Shown: positions 26,364 to 34,979 of the stretch, in pieces | How positions within the stretch are numbered: position 1 is the first letter of the stretch | Layout: each line of letters starts with the position of its first letter | Source: Acetobacterium tundrae | Lineage (GTDB): Bacteria; Bacillota; Clostridia; Eubacteriales; Eubacteriaceae | Direction of reading: 5' to 3' | Assembly (NCBI RefSeq): GCF_008086615.1 | Contig: NZ_RXYB01000005.1 | Coordinates: forward strand, 1-64,000 | Length of the DNA stretch: 64,000 nucleotides | Notes under the pieces: model-generated | Database searches by the model: none | Told to the model about the DNA's origin: nothing | Seen by the model: only the letters and a program-made list of their open reading frames with translations | Program-made: the position numbers and the translations under genes

Positions 26364-28289
26364 ATGAATACAAAAATTTATCAAGCACTTATTAAAAGTT
26401 CGCTGGAACGATGCAGCAAATTTGGAATAACAGAAGATCAAATTTACAGTAAAAAAATAATTGATAATGCTGAATTGCAGGTCGTATTTGCCAAAAACAG
26501 AAATTTAATCTTAACGGCATCCCCTTATATAGAACACTTAATGAGTATTGTAAGAGGAAAAAACTTCTTTGTTCTGTTAACGGATAAAGAAGGCTGTATT
26601 CTAAATGCCATCGGGGATGAAAAAATACTGTCTGAAGCATTCAATCTGAAAATGATTGCCGGCGCCTATATGAATGAGGAATGCATTGGAACCAATGCGA
26701 TGTCTTTGGTCATCAAATCAGAGGAGCCTGTTCAGTTGTCGGGAAAAGATCATTTTATCAAAGCCTATCACCGCTGGACCTGTTCAGGAGCGCCGATCAA
26801 AGATGTAAACGGCAACCTGATTGGAGCTCTGAATTTAACCGGCTACTCGGATTCGGTTCACCCCCATACTTTGGGAATGGTGATCGCAGCCTCTAATGCC
26901 ATTGAAGAGATGTTAAAGGTAAAAGAATATAACCGCCTTCAGAATATGACGAATAAACATATCAAAACGATTTTTAATTCCATGCCGGTTGCGATCCTGA
27001 CCTCTGATTTGGAGGGCCGGATTAAAATTTACAATCAAAAAGCGGTGGATTTATGTGGCAATAAATATAAACAATTAACAGCGACAAACGTTAGTGAAAT
27101 TATCGAAGAATGGAGCAGCGTTAAGGAAGCCATTAACTTGGAAAAAAATGTATCACGGATTATTAATATAAAGGCTTTACGGAATCATTTTCCCTGTCTG
27201 ATGACGGCAAGTCCCATCTATAATCCCCAAGATGACAGTATTGAAATTGTATTTGTTTTAAAAGAAGATCAGACGAAAATAAACAAAAGACATTATCAAC
27301 CTTATTATACATTTGACAAAATTATGGGAAAAGACAAAAATTTTGTAAGTACTATTGAATATGCAAAAAAAATATCAAACAATCGATCAACCATTCTTAT
27401 CTTAGGAGAGAGTGGCTGCGGGAAAGAAGTCTTTGCCCAAGCCATACATAATTACAGTAAACGGATGGATGAACCTTTCGTTGCTTTAAATTGCGGAGCC
27501 ATTCCCAATCAATTAATAGAATCAGAACTATTCGGTTATGAAGAAGGCGCTTATACCGGGGCTAAAAAGGGCGGAAATATCGGAAAATTTGAGCAGGCGA
27601 ATAACGGTACGATCATGCTGGATGAAATTGGCGAAATGCCCCTGGATATGCAGACGCGCTTATTAAGAGTGCTCCAGGAAAATATTATTACAAAAATCGG
27701 AAGTCAAAACCCGATAGCAATCGATGTGAGAATTATTGCAGCAACGAATAAAGATTTAAAAAAGGAAGTTGAACTCGGACGATTTCGTAAGGATTTATTC
27801 TATCGTCTGAATGTATTACCTTTGTATCTTCCGCCATTAAAAGAAAGAAAAAGTGACATCTATCTGCTCTTTCAATATTTCATGAAAAGTATTTCAGAAA
27901 AATATGGAAAAGAAGAAATCGAAATTTCGGAAGAATCACTTATGATATTAGAAAACTACAATTGGCCTGGAAACGTTAGGGAATTGGAGAATATTGCGGA
28001 ACTCATTGTCAATTCGGAATCATTTCCCATAAAATATTTTATTGAAAATTCAAATCAGGAAAATCAGGCTTTGTCGAATCGTTTGGCAGAATATGAGCCA
28101 ACAGCAATTTTAAGCGAAGATTTAGAAAATATTGATCCCTCAAGGCTGGATATGAGCTATGTTGAAAAAGAACACATAACAAAGGTTTTAGAACTATTTC
28201 ATGGTAATATCAGTCAGACTTCAAATGTACTGGGGATCCAAAGAAATACCTTGTATAGCAAAATTAAAAAATATCAAATCCAAGTATAA
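26364..28289 (+). CDS. Sigma-54-dependent transcriptional activator, AcoR-like
   Basis: 641 residues. The N-terminal GAF-like sensor has YMNEECIGTNAMSLV and HRWTCSGAPIKDVNGNLIGALNLTG, as in AcoR/DhaR. A PAS domain follows (about 200-310), then the AAA+ domain with Walker A GESGCGKE (about 348-355), the sigma-54 contact loop GAYTGA (395-400), Walker B IMLDEIGEM and VRELEN. A Fis-type HTH ends the protein (ISQTSNVLGIQRNTLYSK). The Tyr in GAYTGA is a known variant. It is the last gene of the island; the obvious target is the RpoN promoter at 13811. AcoR-type sensors respond to small metabolites such as acetoin or aldehydes. Confidence 0.92.
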   Translation: MNTKIYQALIKSSLERCSKFGITEDQIYSKKIIDNAELQVVFAKNRNLILTASPYIEHLMSIVRGKNFFVLLTDKEGCILNAIGDEKILSEAFNLKMIAGAYMNEECIGTNAMSLVIKSEEPVQLSGKDHFIKAYHRWTCSGAPIKDVNGNLIGALNLTGYSDSVHPHTLGMVIAASNAIEEMLKVKEYNRLQNMTNKHIKTIFNSMPVAILTSDLEGRIKIYNQKAVDLCGNKYKQLTATNVSEIIEEWSSVKEAINLEKNVSRIINIKALRNHFPCLMTASPIYNPQDDSIEIVFVLKEDQTKINKRHYQPYYTFDKIMGKDKNFVSTIEYAKKISNNRSTILILGESGCGKEVFAQAIHNYSKRMDEPFVALNCGAIPNQLIESELFGYEEGAYTGAKKGGNIGKFEQANNGTIMLDEIGEMPLDMQTRLLRVLQENIITKIGSQNPIAIDVRIIAATNKDLKKEVELGRFRKDLFYRLNVLPLYLPPLKERKSDIYLLFQYFMKSISEKYGKEEIEISEESLMILENYNWPGNVRELENIAELIVNSESFPIKYFIENSNQENQALSNRLAEYEPTAILSEDLENIDPSRLDMSYVEKEHITKVLELFHGNISQTSNVLGIQRNTLYSKIKKYQIQV

Positions 28290-28323
28290 AAAATTTGAAT
28301 TTTAAATAGCTTATTGTGAAATC

Positions 28324-28354
28324 ATACCGATAATTGTTAATCAATTGTCGGTAT
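28324..28354 (+). terminator. 13-bp hairpin after the sigma-54 activator gene
   Basis: 28324-28336 pairs with 28342-28354 (one G-U). There is no strong T run, so termination may be weak. It lies 35 bases past the activator stop codon and closes the island. Confidence 0.45.
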
Positions 28355-28469
28355 TGCAGATTATTGCGAACATGAAATATAAAAATACATTTTACAGATG
28401 GTGTGGTTATAATATATAATCAATGAAATAAGTAAATTCAATATAAATAAATTCAATCGGAGGGATAAA

Positions 28470-28928
28470 ATGGAAAAGCAGGTCGAGAAATATAATGTTT
28501 TTGGAAAAGACAAACCAGTTGAAGAACAACCATTATATCATATGAATTGTGCGGAGACACTGCTTCGGGCAGCTAATGACAAATACGATTTAAGTTTAAA
28601 TGATGATTGCTATAAAATGCTTCAGGGATTTGGGGCAGGTTTTTATTCAGGAAAAACATGTGGGGCCTTTTCTGGTTCATTGGCAGCACTTGGGGTATTA
28701 TATACCAATGAGCGCCCATCCGATCAAGCAAAAATGACTCAGGCAACAAAACTTTTAGTCAAAGAATTTGAATTGGAATTTGGAAGCTTAGATTGTGATT
28801 ACATCAAGGAACACCATAGAGATCCTGTAATGGCATGTAATCCGGTTAAAATTCGAGCCGCTCGGGTTTTTAATCGTGTAGTTGAAACCATGGAAAAAAA
28901 TAAAATTAACAAGGAGGTTTTCAAATGA
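28470..28928 (+). CDS. C-GCAxxG-C-C family protein
   Basis: 152 residues. Cysteines fall in NCAETLL (about 26), SGKTCGAFSGSLAALGVLY (about 68), SLDCDYI (about 109) and VMACNPVK (about 119), the family pattern. The N-terminal 20 residues (with VFGKDKPVEEQP) are longer than in the other two copies. GGAGGG precedes the ATG. The stop overlaps the next start (ATGA), coupling it to a DUF308 membrane protein, so it may act at the membrane. Confidence 0.78.
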   Translation: MEKQVEKYNVFGKDKPVEEQPLYHMNCAETLLRAANDKYDLSLNDDCYKMLQGFGAGFYSGKTCGAFSGSLAALGVLYTNERPSDQAKMTQATKLLVKEFELEFGSLDCDYIKEHHRDPVMACNPVKIRAARVFNRVVETMEKNKINKEVFK

Positions 28929-29533
28929 AAAAGAGTGAAGCAAAGTCTTTAGGAGTAGACGTGCTGGAACGTTCATATGGCAAATGGTGGCTCATGCTTC
29001 TGGATGGGCTCTGCTATCTTGCTTTATGTGCGCTGGCTATTATCTATAGCAACCAGGCGCTTACGCTCCTGGTCATTATTTTTGGTGCTTATCGTGGGGC
29101 AATGGGGGTACTCTCAATAATTTCCACTCTGATTATCCGTCATAAATACGGCACGAGTGTCAGTTTTGGCATCGCTCGAGGAATATTGGATCTGTTGATT
29201 TGTGTGTTGTTTATAACAAATCCTGGCTTTATTGTTAATTTTATTACTTTTATTATTGGCATATGGGCAATTATAACCGGCATTACTTTATTGATCACAT
29301 CTGGAAATTCAAAAGGTGCTGGTAAGATTGTGAAAATTGTAATCGGAATTCTTTTGATTGCCTTTGGAATTTTTGCTTTCGCAAATGGAGTAGCAGGCTT
29401 TATTATGTTAATTATCGGTCTTGTTTTGGGCTTTATGGGTATTTTCCTTGTTATTCAGGCAATTGAAATGAAGAAAAATTATGCGCAAATCAAACGGGAA
29501 GAAAAAGGTTATGATGATTATAAAGTTGAATAG
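28925..29533 (+). CDS. DUF308/HdeD-like integral membrane protein
   Basis: 202 residues with six predicted membrane helices in three hairpins (for example MLLDGLCYLALCALAIIYS, LLICVLFITNPGF and IMLIIGLVLGFMGIFLVI). This is the layout of the HdeD acid-resistance membrane protein family, whose mechanism is unknown. A strong AAGGAGG ribosome site precedes the start. A long palindromic terminator follows. Coupling to a C-GCAxxG-C-C protein is unusual in my experience. Confidence 0.78.
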   Translation: MKKSEAKSLGVDVLERSYGKWWLMLLDGLCYLALCALAIIYSNQALTLLVIIFGAYRGAMGVLSIISTLIIRHKYGTSVSFGIARGILDLLICVLFITNPGFIVNFITFIIGIWAIITGITLLITSGNSKGAGKIVKIVIGILLIAFGIFAFANGVAGFIMLIIGLVLGFMGIFLVIQAIEMKKNYAQIKREEKGYDDYKVE

Positions 29534-29600
29534 ATAATTATGCAATTCAATCAGTAATGGAACAGAGTTGAAGAAAACAACATAATAATGAATCAAATGC

Positions 29601-29639
29601 AAAAGAAGAGTAAATATTATTAATATTTACTCTTCTTTT
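29601..29639. terminator. 19-bp perfect palindrome, terminator
   Basis: 29601-29619 and 29621-29639 are exact reverse complements around one central base. The arms begin with AAAAGAAGAG, so the hairpin ends in CTTCTTTT on both strands. It lies about 70 bases past the DUF308 stop and just ahead of the pilus operon. Confidence 0.75.
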
Positions 29640-29689
29640 AATTTGGAAATCGTGATACTATCAAACAAAAAAGAGAATGGAGAGAAAAA

Positions 29690-30061
29690 GTGGAAGAAAA
29701 TGGTAATTATATTAAACGAGATGTAAACGTTTTCGGCTTTACTCTGATTGAGGTGATTGTAGTAATTGCCATTTTAGGAGCGTTAACAGCCTTGGCACTG
29801 CCACGATTCACTGGCGTTCTTATTAATTCACAGGCAAGAACAGATCAGGCAAATGTCCGCATTGTTCAAAGTGCCATAGAATTATATGAGGCCGAAAGGG
29901 AAGTGATCCCATCGTCGATCTCTTCGTTTGATGAGTTGATTACCGAGCTGAACAAAATGGGCTATATTAAAGATATGGCGATAGCACCAGTGAGTAAGGG
30001 AAAAAAATTTACTTATAATTCAACAACAAAAACAGTCAGTATAACGGATTCCGTGAAGTGA
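29690..30061 (+). CDS. Type IV prepilin / GspG-like major pseudopilin
   Basis: 123 residues, GTG start with GGAG upstream. A 16-residue leader ends in the prepilin peptidase site VFG/FTLIEV with Glu at +5, followed by a hydrophobic helix VIVVIAILGALTALALPRF. The mature part is short and typical of PilA/GspG. It heads an eight-gene operon with overlapping or nearly touching genes. As the first and only PilA/GspG-like gene it is likely the main fibre subunit. Confidence 0.85.
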   Translation: MEENGNYIKRDVNVFGFTLIEVIVVIAILGALTALALPRFTGVLINSQARTDQANVRIVQSAIELYEAEREVIPSSISSFDELITELNKMGYIKDMAIAPVSKGKKFTYNSTTKTVSITDSVK

Positions 30062-30588
30062 TTAACATAGTACGAAGAATCAACGACTTTAAAATAAGCT
30101 TACAAAAGAGAAAAGAGGCAAAGTATTCAAAGGAGAAATCAAATAGAGCGCAAAATGGATTTACAATAATGGAACTCATGGTGACATTGGCAATTTTATC
30201 TTTGCTAACGGTATCCATGTTCAGTATCAATTTGAGCGGAAAAGGAAAAATAACAGAAAGAGCTTTTAACGAGGAATGCGAAAAAACGTTATATACATTA
30301 CTTCAGTATCAAAATGAAGCCATTATGGATGGAAATTATCGACAGGTTCGCTTTCTTGATAATGGCATGCAAATTTCATGGACGAAAGATAAAGTTCATC
30401 ATATTGTTTTTATTCCAGCGAATACTTTTAGTTATACCGGTTCATATACCAAGGAGATTGCGTTGAATTTATATGGGCATGGGACGGTGTCGCAAGGAGG
30501 AACAGTTAATCTTGTCAGTCCCATTGGGGTAACCAGAAAAATAATAGTACAACTCGGAAACGGAAGGATTTATTTGGATGAACCATAA
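30058..30588 (+). CDS. Prepilin-type minor pilin, GspH-like
   Basis: 176 residues from a GTG that overlaps the previous stop. The leader is unusually long (34 residues, very basic) before the cleavage site QNG/FTIMEL, with Glu at +5 and a hydrophobic helix after it. No better internal start was found. The C-terminal half is beta-rich (GHGTVSQGGTVNLV), as in GspH/FimT. It is second in the GspG-H-I-J-K order. Confidence 0.78.
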   Translation: MINIVRRINDFKISLQKRKEAKYSKEKSNRAQNGFTIMELMVTLAILSLLTVSMFSINLSGKGKITERAFNEECEKTLYTLLQYQNEAIMDGNYRQVRFLDNGMQISWTKDKVHHIVFIPANTFSYTGSYTKEIALNLYGHGTVSQGGTVNLVSPIGVTRKIIVQLGNGRIYLDEP

Positions 30589-30985
30589 ATTTAAAGGTTT
30601 TTATAAATGGGTATTGGGCGTGCAAAATGGTTATACATTGGTGGAAGCAATTATCGCGATTGCTATTTGCGGATTTGGTCTTGCCACCATCCTTGGGCTT
30701 TATGGAATGGCGATTAAAACTGAGATGGTATCAAAAAGTATTTTCGAACAGTCCATTGAAATAAACAGTATTGCTGATGAGATTAACGGGCGTTTAGGTG
30801 ATTCAACCGCTTTAACCCTTTCCGAAAAGGTGGATTCTGTTTTGCAGGGTAAATACTCGGGTTATCGGCTGGAAGAAATTCAGGGGGACGATCAGTCGGG
30901 TTTGTATACAATTAAGATTATACATAAAGGGAAAAATAGCGCAGAAAAGTACTTCTATATCAAAGTTTCCTGGAGGTCATGGTGA
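30578..30985 (+). CDS. Prepilin-type minor pilin, GspI/PilV-like
   Basis: 135 residues. An 18-residue leader ends VQNG/YTLVEA (Tyr at +1, Glu at +5), followed by the helix IIAIAICGFGLATILGLYGMA. It overlaps its neighbours by 11 and 7 bases. Size and position fit a GspI-type tip or priming subunit. Confidence 0.78.
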   Translation: MNHKFKGFYKWVLGVQNGYTLVEAIIAIAICGFGLATILGLYGMAIKTEMVSKSIFEQSIEINSIADEINGRLGDSTALTLSEKVDSVLQGKYSGYRLEEIQGDDQSGLYTIKIIHKGKNSAEKYFYIKVSWRSW

Positions 30986-31482
30986 TCATCCGGTTTGACA
31001 ATAATAAAGGGTTTTCCCTCATTGAAGTAATAACAGCGCTGATGGTCATTTCGCTGGTTTTAGTGATGCTTTTGTCAGGCTTGATATTTGTCAACAGCAT
31101 CGACCAAAAAGCTGAAACCAATCAGAAGGTTTCCTATAATGAACGCTATTTAAACCTCTATTTTCAAAAACAAGTTTTAGAATCCGAGCGAATAATAGTC
31201 AAATCTGGTCGTGTTTATTTACAGGATTTAGAAAGTCCAGATCTATATTATAATTATTATCAATTTAGAAATGGCTTTTTAAGACGTTATAAAGTATATA
31301 AAGGGAGTCTCAATTCAATTGGTTCAGGGGGAAACAGTCAGTTTACCGACAACATTCAGGAGTTTTCTCTTTCATTGGGACCAAATAATGAAATTGTGCT
31401 GGAATACACCTTGTCTGTTGATGGTGAAAGTTTTTATCGCAAAACGACGATTCGGCATGGAAAGACGGTGGAAATTATTTGA
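30979..31482 (+). CDS. Prepilin-type minor pilin, GspJ/PilW-like
   Basis: 167 residues. An 11-residue leader ends NNKG/FSLIEV, Glu at +5, then VITALMVISLVLVMLLSGL. A beta-rich C-terminal domain follows. GspJ proteins sit at the pilus tip with GspI and GspK, which are the flanking genes here. It overlaps both neighbours by a few bases. Confidence 0.78.
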   Translation: MVIIRFDNNKGFSLIEVITALMVISLVLVMLLSGLIFVNSIDQKAETNQKVSYNERYLNLYFQKQVLESERIIVKSGRVYLQDLESPDLYYNYYQFRNGFLRRYKVYKGSLNSIGSGGNSQFTDNIQEFSLSLGPNNEIVLEYTLSVDGESFYRKTTIRHGKTVEII

Positions 31483-31907
31483 AAAAGATAATCAATAATG
31501 AAAAAGGATTTATTCTGCCGTTAGTGCTTGTGGTGATTGCCTTGCTGGCTGGAGGTGTGGGATACCTACTAACTCAGGGGATGGTTGAACTTAAGGCAAA
31601 TGTCTTGAACCAGGACTATGAGCTTTGCATTCTAACCGGAAAAAATGCCATGGCAGTTGCTCGATCCGAACTGGAAAATGACATTAATTATAGCGGAACC
31701 AATGGCATACAGGCTGATGAAAATGGTGGCAACTACAGCATTGTTATAACGGTGGTATCCGAAAACTGCCGTTTTATTGATGTGAAAAGTAATTATAGAG
31801 ACTTCCACAAAAAATTCAATGGCGAAATAGAGATTATTCCGAAAAATGATGAAATAAGTAAAGGGCTCGTTTCAACGTTTAAATGGAAGATGCTGGAGGC
31901 GGAATGA
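31479..31907 (+). CDS. PilX/GspK-like minor pilin lacking Glu5
   Basis: 142 residues from a TTG that overlaps the upstream stop. A 10-residue leader ends NEKG/FILPLV; position +5 is Leu, not Glu. Loss of Glu5 is a hallmark of the terminal tip subunit GspK and of some PilX proteins. The following helix is VLVVIALLAGGVGYLLTQG. The protein is short for GspK, so PilX is an equally fair name. Confidence 0.7.
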   Translation: MKKIINNEKGFILPLVLVVIALLAGGVGYLLTQGMVELKANVLNQDYELCILTGKNAMAVARSELENDINYSGTNGIQADENGGNYSIVITVVSENCRFIDVKSNYRDFHKKFNGEIEIIPKNDEISKGLVSTFKWKMLEAE

Positions 31908-32839
31908 AAAAGAAAAAGAGGCAGTGGGTCGTAGATTTAGGAGAAGAAGTAACGAAAATAACGAAAGGATTTAGCAGCGACGCAGGGATTATACAAATTG
32001 AAAACTACTGGATAGAGAAAACACCTAATGATGTTTTTAATGAAGGAATTCCTGAAAAAAAAATAGATCTGGTGGTATTTTTAAGAACATTGCTGAAAGA
32101 ACATCACAGAAGCGATGATTTGCTGCTGATAATCAATCATAAAAATATGGTTGTATCCTCCTTTGCATTTCCAATGATGCAATTAGAAGAGGTTAAGGAA
32201 GCGATCAATTGGAAGATGCAGGTTATGATACCGGAAAAACTTGATAACTGGCGGATTGATTTTTTAGCAAAAGAACGAACGGAAATTTTTGAATATTTGG
32301 GTATTGATGATAAAAAGCTGGATGTGTTGGGAGTTGCCGTTCATAAAGAAGTATTGAAAGCTTATTGCAAGGTATTTAATAGTACCAAACATGGCTTGAA
32401 AAGAATTGAACCGCAATTCAGTGTTTTGGGAAAATTATTTGCGGAGAATCAAAAGAATGCGGATTTAATAATCGATATGGGTCAGACAAGTGCCCGTCTG
32501 TTGTTTTATGATCATGGTTTTCTTCAGGAAGAGAGACGGATAGAAATGAGTGGTTCATCTGATTTCGAAATTTATTTAATATCTGTGGTTAAAGGAATAA
32601 AAGAGAGTTTTCAATCACCATTGGGACTTGCCAGAGGATACGAAAATAGCAATATCTATTTATTAGGCGGAAAAAGTCTGGAATATGGGGTTTTAAATTA
32701 CATTAAAGAGAAGATTAACAAGGAAGTCAAATATTTTTCGATTTTTTTGGAAGATCAGAGCTTGTTTCATTTTCCAAAAGAAATGACGGAAGCGGAACTT
32801 TGCTTATTACTGCCCTGCTTAAGCGGAATGTTAAAATAA
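31904..32839 (+). CDS. pilM: PilM-like actin-fold pilus assembly protein
   Basis: 311 residues. The start at 31904 (MKKKKRQW) has GGAGG in front and overlaps the upstream stop; a frame extends seven codons further up. There is an actin-like/FtsA fold: an N-terminal VVDLGEEVTKITKG strand-turn and a second phosphate loop LIIDMGQTSARLLF (about 185-198). PilM is cytoplasmic and binds the N terminus of PilN, linking motor and envelope. In secretion systems the same role is played by the cytoplasmic part of GspL. Confidence 0.78.
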   Translation: MKKKKRQWVVDLGEEVTKITKGFSSDAGIIQIENYWIEKTPNDVFNEGIPEKKIDLVVFLRTLLKEHHRSDDLLLIINHKNMVVSSFAFPMMQLEEVKEAINWKMQVMIPEKLDNWRIDFLAKERTEIFEYLGIDDKKLDVLGVAVHKEVLKAYCKVFNSTKHGLKRIEPQFSVLGKLFAENQKNADLIIDMGQTSARLLFYDHGFLQEERRIEMSGSSDFEIYLISVVKGIKESFQSPLGLARGYENSNIYLLGGKSLEYGVLNYIKEKINKEVKYFSIFLEDQSLFHFPKEMTEAELCLLLPCLSGMLK

Positions 32840-32868
32840 TAATCGAATGATAGGATTGGAAGGCAACA

Positions 32869-33459
32869 ATGAAGACAGAAATAAATCTATTGCCAATTCG
32901 TTCCCGGAAAAAGAAGATGGGAAAAATATCCGGAAGAAAGTTGTGGATCCTGGCGATTTGGGGGACCGCTATTTTATTTTTAATGGCATATGGAAGTTTG
33001 GTCGTTATGAATCAGGTTCTCTTAAATAGAATACAACAGGTTGAGGAAGTTATAAAAAACAAAAGCGGCGATCAGATTATCTATCAGAATATTTCAGATC
33101 AAAATGAATTGTTGGAGTATCAAAACAAACTTGAAAAAGTTTTAACCCGGAATAAGGATACATCTCTGAAAGCGTTGAATGGGGTTAATGATTCGCTTCC
33201 GCCAGGAGTCAATCTAATCGAATATACATATATTGATGGAGAATTAACCGTATCCGGCCGAACGAAAAACCAGGAAGATATTTTTCAGTTCAGAGACAAG
33301 CTCATGACCCAGGAATTGTTCAAAAATGTCAGCATCCAAGATACCGCTAAAAAATCATTGCTGGAAGCCGAACATAAAAATACCATCAATGAGGTTTCCA
33401 ACGAAAATATTTGGGAATTTACATTTGAAATAGAAACAACAGAGGTTCAATATGAGTAG
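32869..33459 (+). CDS. pilN: PilN-like inner-membrane pilus assembly protein
   Basis: 196 residues. The N terminus carries INLLPIR, the short PilM-binding motif of PilN, then basic residues, one membrane helix (LWILAIWGTAILFLMAYGSL, about 27-46), a coiled coil and a ferredoxin-like C-terminal domain. It overlaps pilO by 8 bases. The INLLP motif makes the identification firm. Confidence 0.82.
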   Translation: MKTEINLLPIRSRKKKMGKISGRKLWILAIWGTAILFLMAYGSLVVMNQVLLNRIQQVEEVIKNKSGDQIIYQNISDQNELLEYQNKLEKVLTRNKDTSLKALNGVNDSLPPGVNLIEYTYIDGELTVSGRTKNQEDIFQFRDKLMTQELFKNVSIQDTAKKSLLEAEHKNTINEVSNENIWEFTFEIETTEVQYE

Positions 33460-34165
33460 AAGTATCATCGATCAGGAGAATCAGGAAAAAAGTGAAACAA
33501 CAAATAAAGGGTTAAAGTTAGAGATTGAAAAAGGACTGATTCTCGCGGCCTTTATCATTATGCTAACAGCATTGTTTCTGGTTCCGGAATATGAAATGGT
33601 TGTCGCTAATAAAGAAATGATAGCAGAAAAAAACAACATCAGTATTGGTTTTCCAGAAAAAATGACGGAGATAGAATATTTATCAGAATTCGGAAAAATT
33701 CGCGAAAAAATTGAAGAATACAAGATCAGTATTCCGGAAAATATTGATTCTGTAGGATTATATTCAGGTATCGTTAAAATGGCAGAGAAAGCGGAAGTCG
33801 AATTAATCGCTGTTAAATTTAATCCAATCGATACTCAAATGGATGATGTTGTTGGTCTGGCAATGGAAAATGAATTCCTTGAAAATGAAGATAAAACAAT
33901 CAAAGGACCGGATGGAAGATATCTGGCCAGGTGTTCATTTGCAATTATTTATACCGGGAATGAGGCGAACTCCATTCGCTTTCTTCAGGAAGTGGAGAAT
34001 TATCAACCAATTTTGAAAACAACTGATTTCGAAATTAAAGGGGAAGTGTTATCTGAAAAGACAATGACGTTGAAGCTGGAAAGTTATGGAATGATCGATG
34101 AGGAGACTTATAAGAAAGTAAATCAGGGCGAAAACAAAAATAATTCAAATAACCTGATGCAATAG
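33452..34165 (+). CDS. pilO: PilO-like pilus assembly protein
   Basis: 237 residues. A cytoplasmic N terminus, one membrane helix (GLILAAFIIMLTALFLVP, about 30-47), a coiled-coil region and a ferredoxin-like domain near the C terminus. PilO pairs with PilN in a periplasm-side complex. It is the last gene of the operon; no PilB, PilC, PilT, PilD or PilQ gene is in the window. Confidence 0.72.
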   Translation: MSRSIIDQENQEKSETTNKGLKLEIEKGLILAAFIIMLTALFLVPEYEMVVANKEMIAEKNNISIGFPEKMTEIEYLSEFGKIREKIEEYKISIPENIDSVGLYSGIVKMAEKAEVELIAVKFNPIDTQMDDVVGLAMENEFLENEDKTIKGPDGRYLARCSFAIIYTGNEANSIRFLQEVENYQPILKTTDFEIKGEVLSEKTMTLKLESYGMIDEETYKKVNQGENKNNSNNLMQ

Positions 34166-34316
34166 TGTCAATTGTTATAGGTCGAATTGAAAAAATTTAA
34201 AGGCCAACATTATTGTCGCTGTTTTGATTGTCACCAGGATTGGTTACAACCAGATAAATGCTGACCTTCAAATTTAGAGTTGTCTTTTTGATGTGTCACT
34301 GGTTTATAATTTAAAG

Positions 34317-34937
34317 TTAGAGATTGTCAAGGATTTCTTCTAAACGCGAATGAATATCTAAAAACACATGATGAAGTTCATTAGTTTCTTGGATGGAAAG
34401 GCTTTCAAGAACACGATTAAAAGGTCTGAACAGATCAGAATGGGCATAATCTAGCTGAGAAAAAATTGCTTGACCATCATCAGAGAGTGTAAAAACAACT
34501 TCCCGAACATTAATCGGTGATTTTTCTTTTTTTATCAGTTCTTTTTCTAAAAGTTTAGCGGTGCATTTTGAAATGGCGCTCTTAGAAATTCCTATTTTAT
34601 TTGCAAGTTGAGTTAAGTTGATGCCAGAAAAGTGACCAATCATATCAAGAGCTTTGAGCTCTGAAGGGAATAAGGAGTATGAATGATTACTGACATTAAA
34701 AGCCTGGGGTAACACAAGAATATTTTGGTAAAGAACGGCTGAATCAATCATGAGTTTTTTTACCGCAGCATAATCAACCCCTGCCGTTGGCTGAATGTTG
34801 TCTTGCGGAACAGATTTTGATTTTTTACTGACAACACCCACTTTTTTTTCTTCATTCAGGTTTTTCTTTTTTGTTTCTTTTTTTGAATCCTTACCTTCTT
34901 TGGCATCCAACTTCTTGCTTTTCTTTTCTTTTTTCAA
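34317..34937 (-). CDS. MarR-family regulator with lysine-rich N-terminal tail
   Basis: 206 residues. The first 45 or so are almost all Lys, Glu, Asp and Ser and look disordered. Residues about 60-206 form a winged-helix domain (FSGINLTQLANKIGISKSAI recognition region, then VREVVFTLSDDGQ wing). MarR proteins are usually 140-150 residues, so the tail is an addition. It is divergent from the nucleoside importer at 35180, which is the likely target, and inverted repeats lie between them. Confidence 0.78.
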   Translation of the reverse strand: MKKEKKSKKLDAKEGKDSKKETKKKNLNEEKKVGVVSKKSKSVPQDNIQPTAGVDYAAVKKLMIDSAVLYQNILVLPQAFNVSNHSYSLFPSELKALDMIGHFSGINLTQLANKIGISKSAISKCTAKLLEKELIKKEKSPINVREVVFTLSDDGQAIFSQLDYAHSDLFRPFNRVLESLSIQETNELHHVFLDIHSRLEEILDNL

Positions 34938-34979
34938 AACGACACTCCTTTCAAAATGAAAATACGTACCTTTTCTAAG

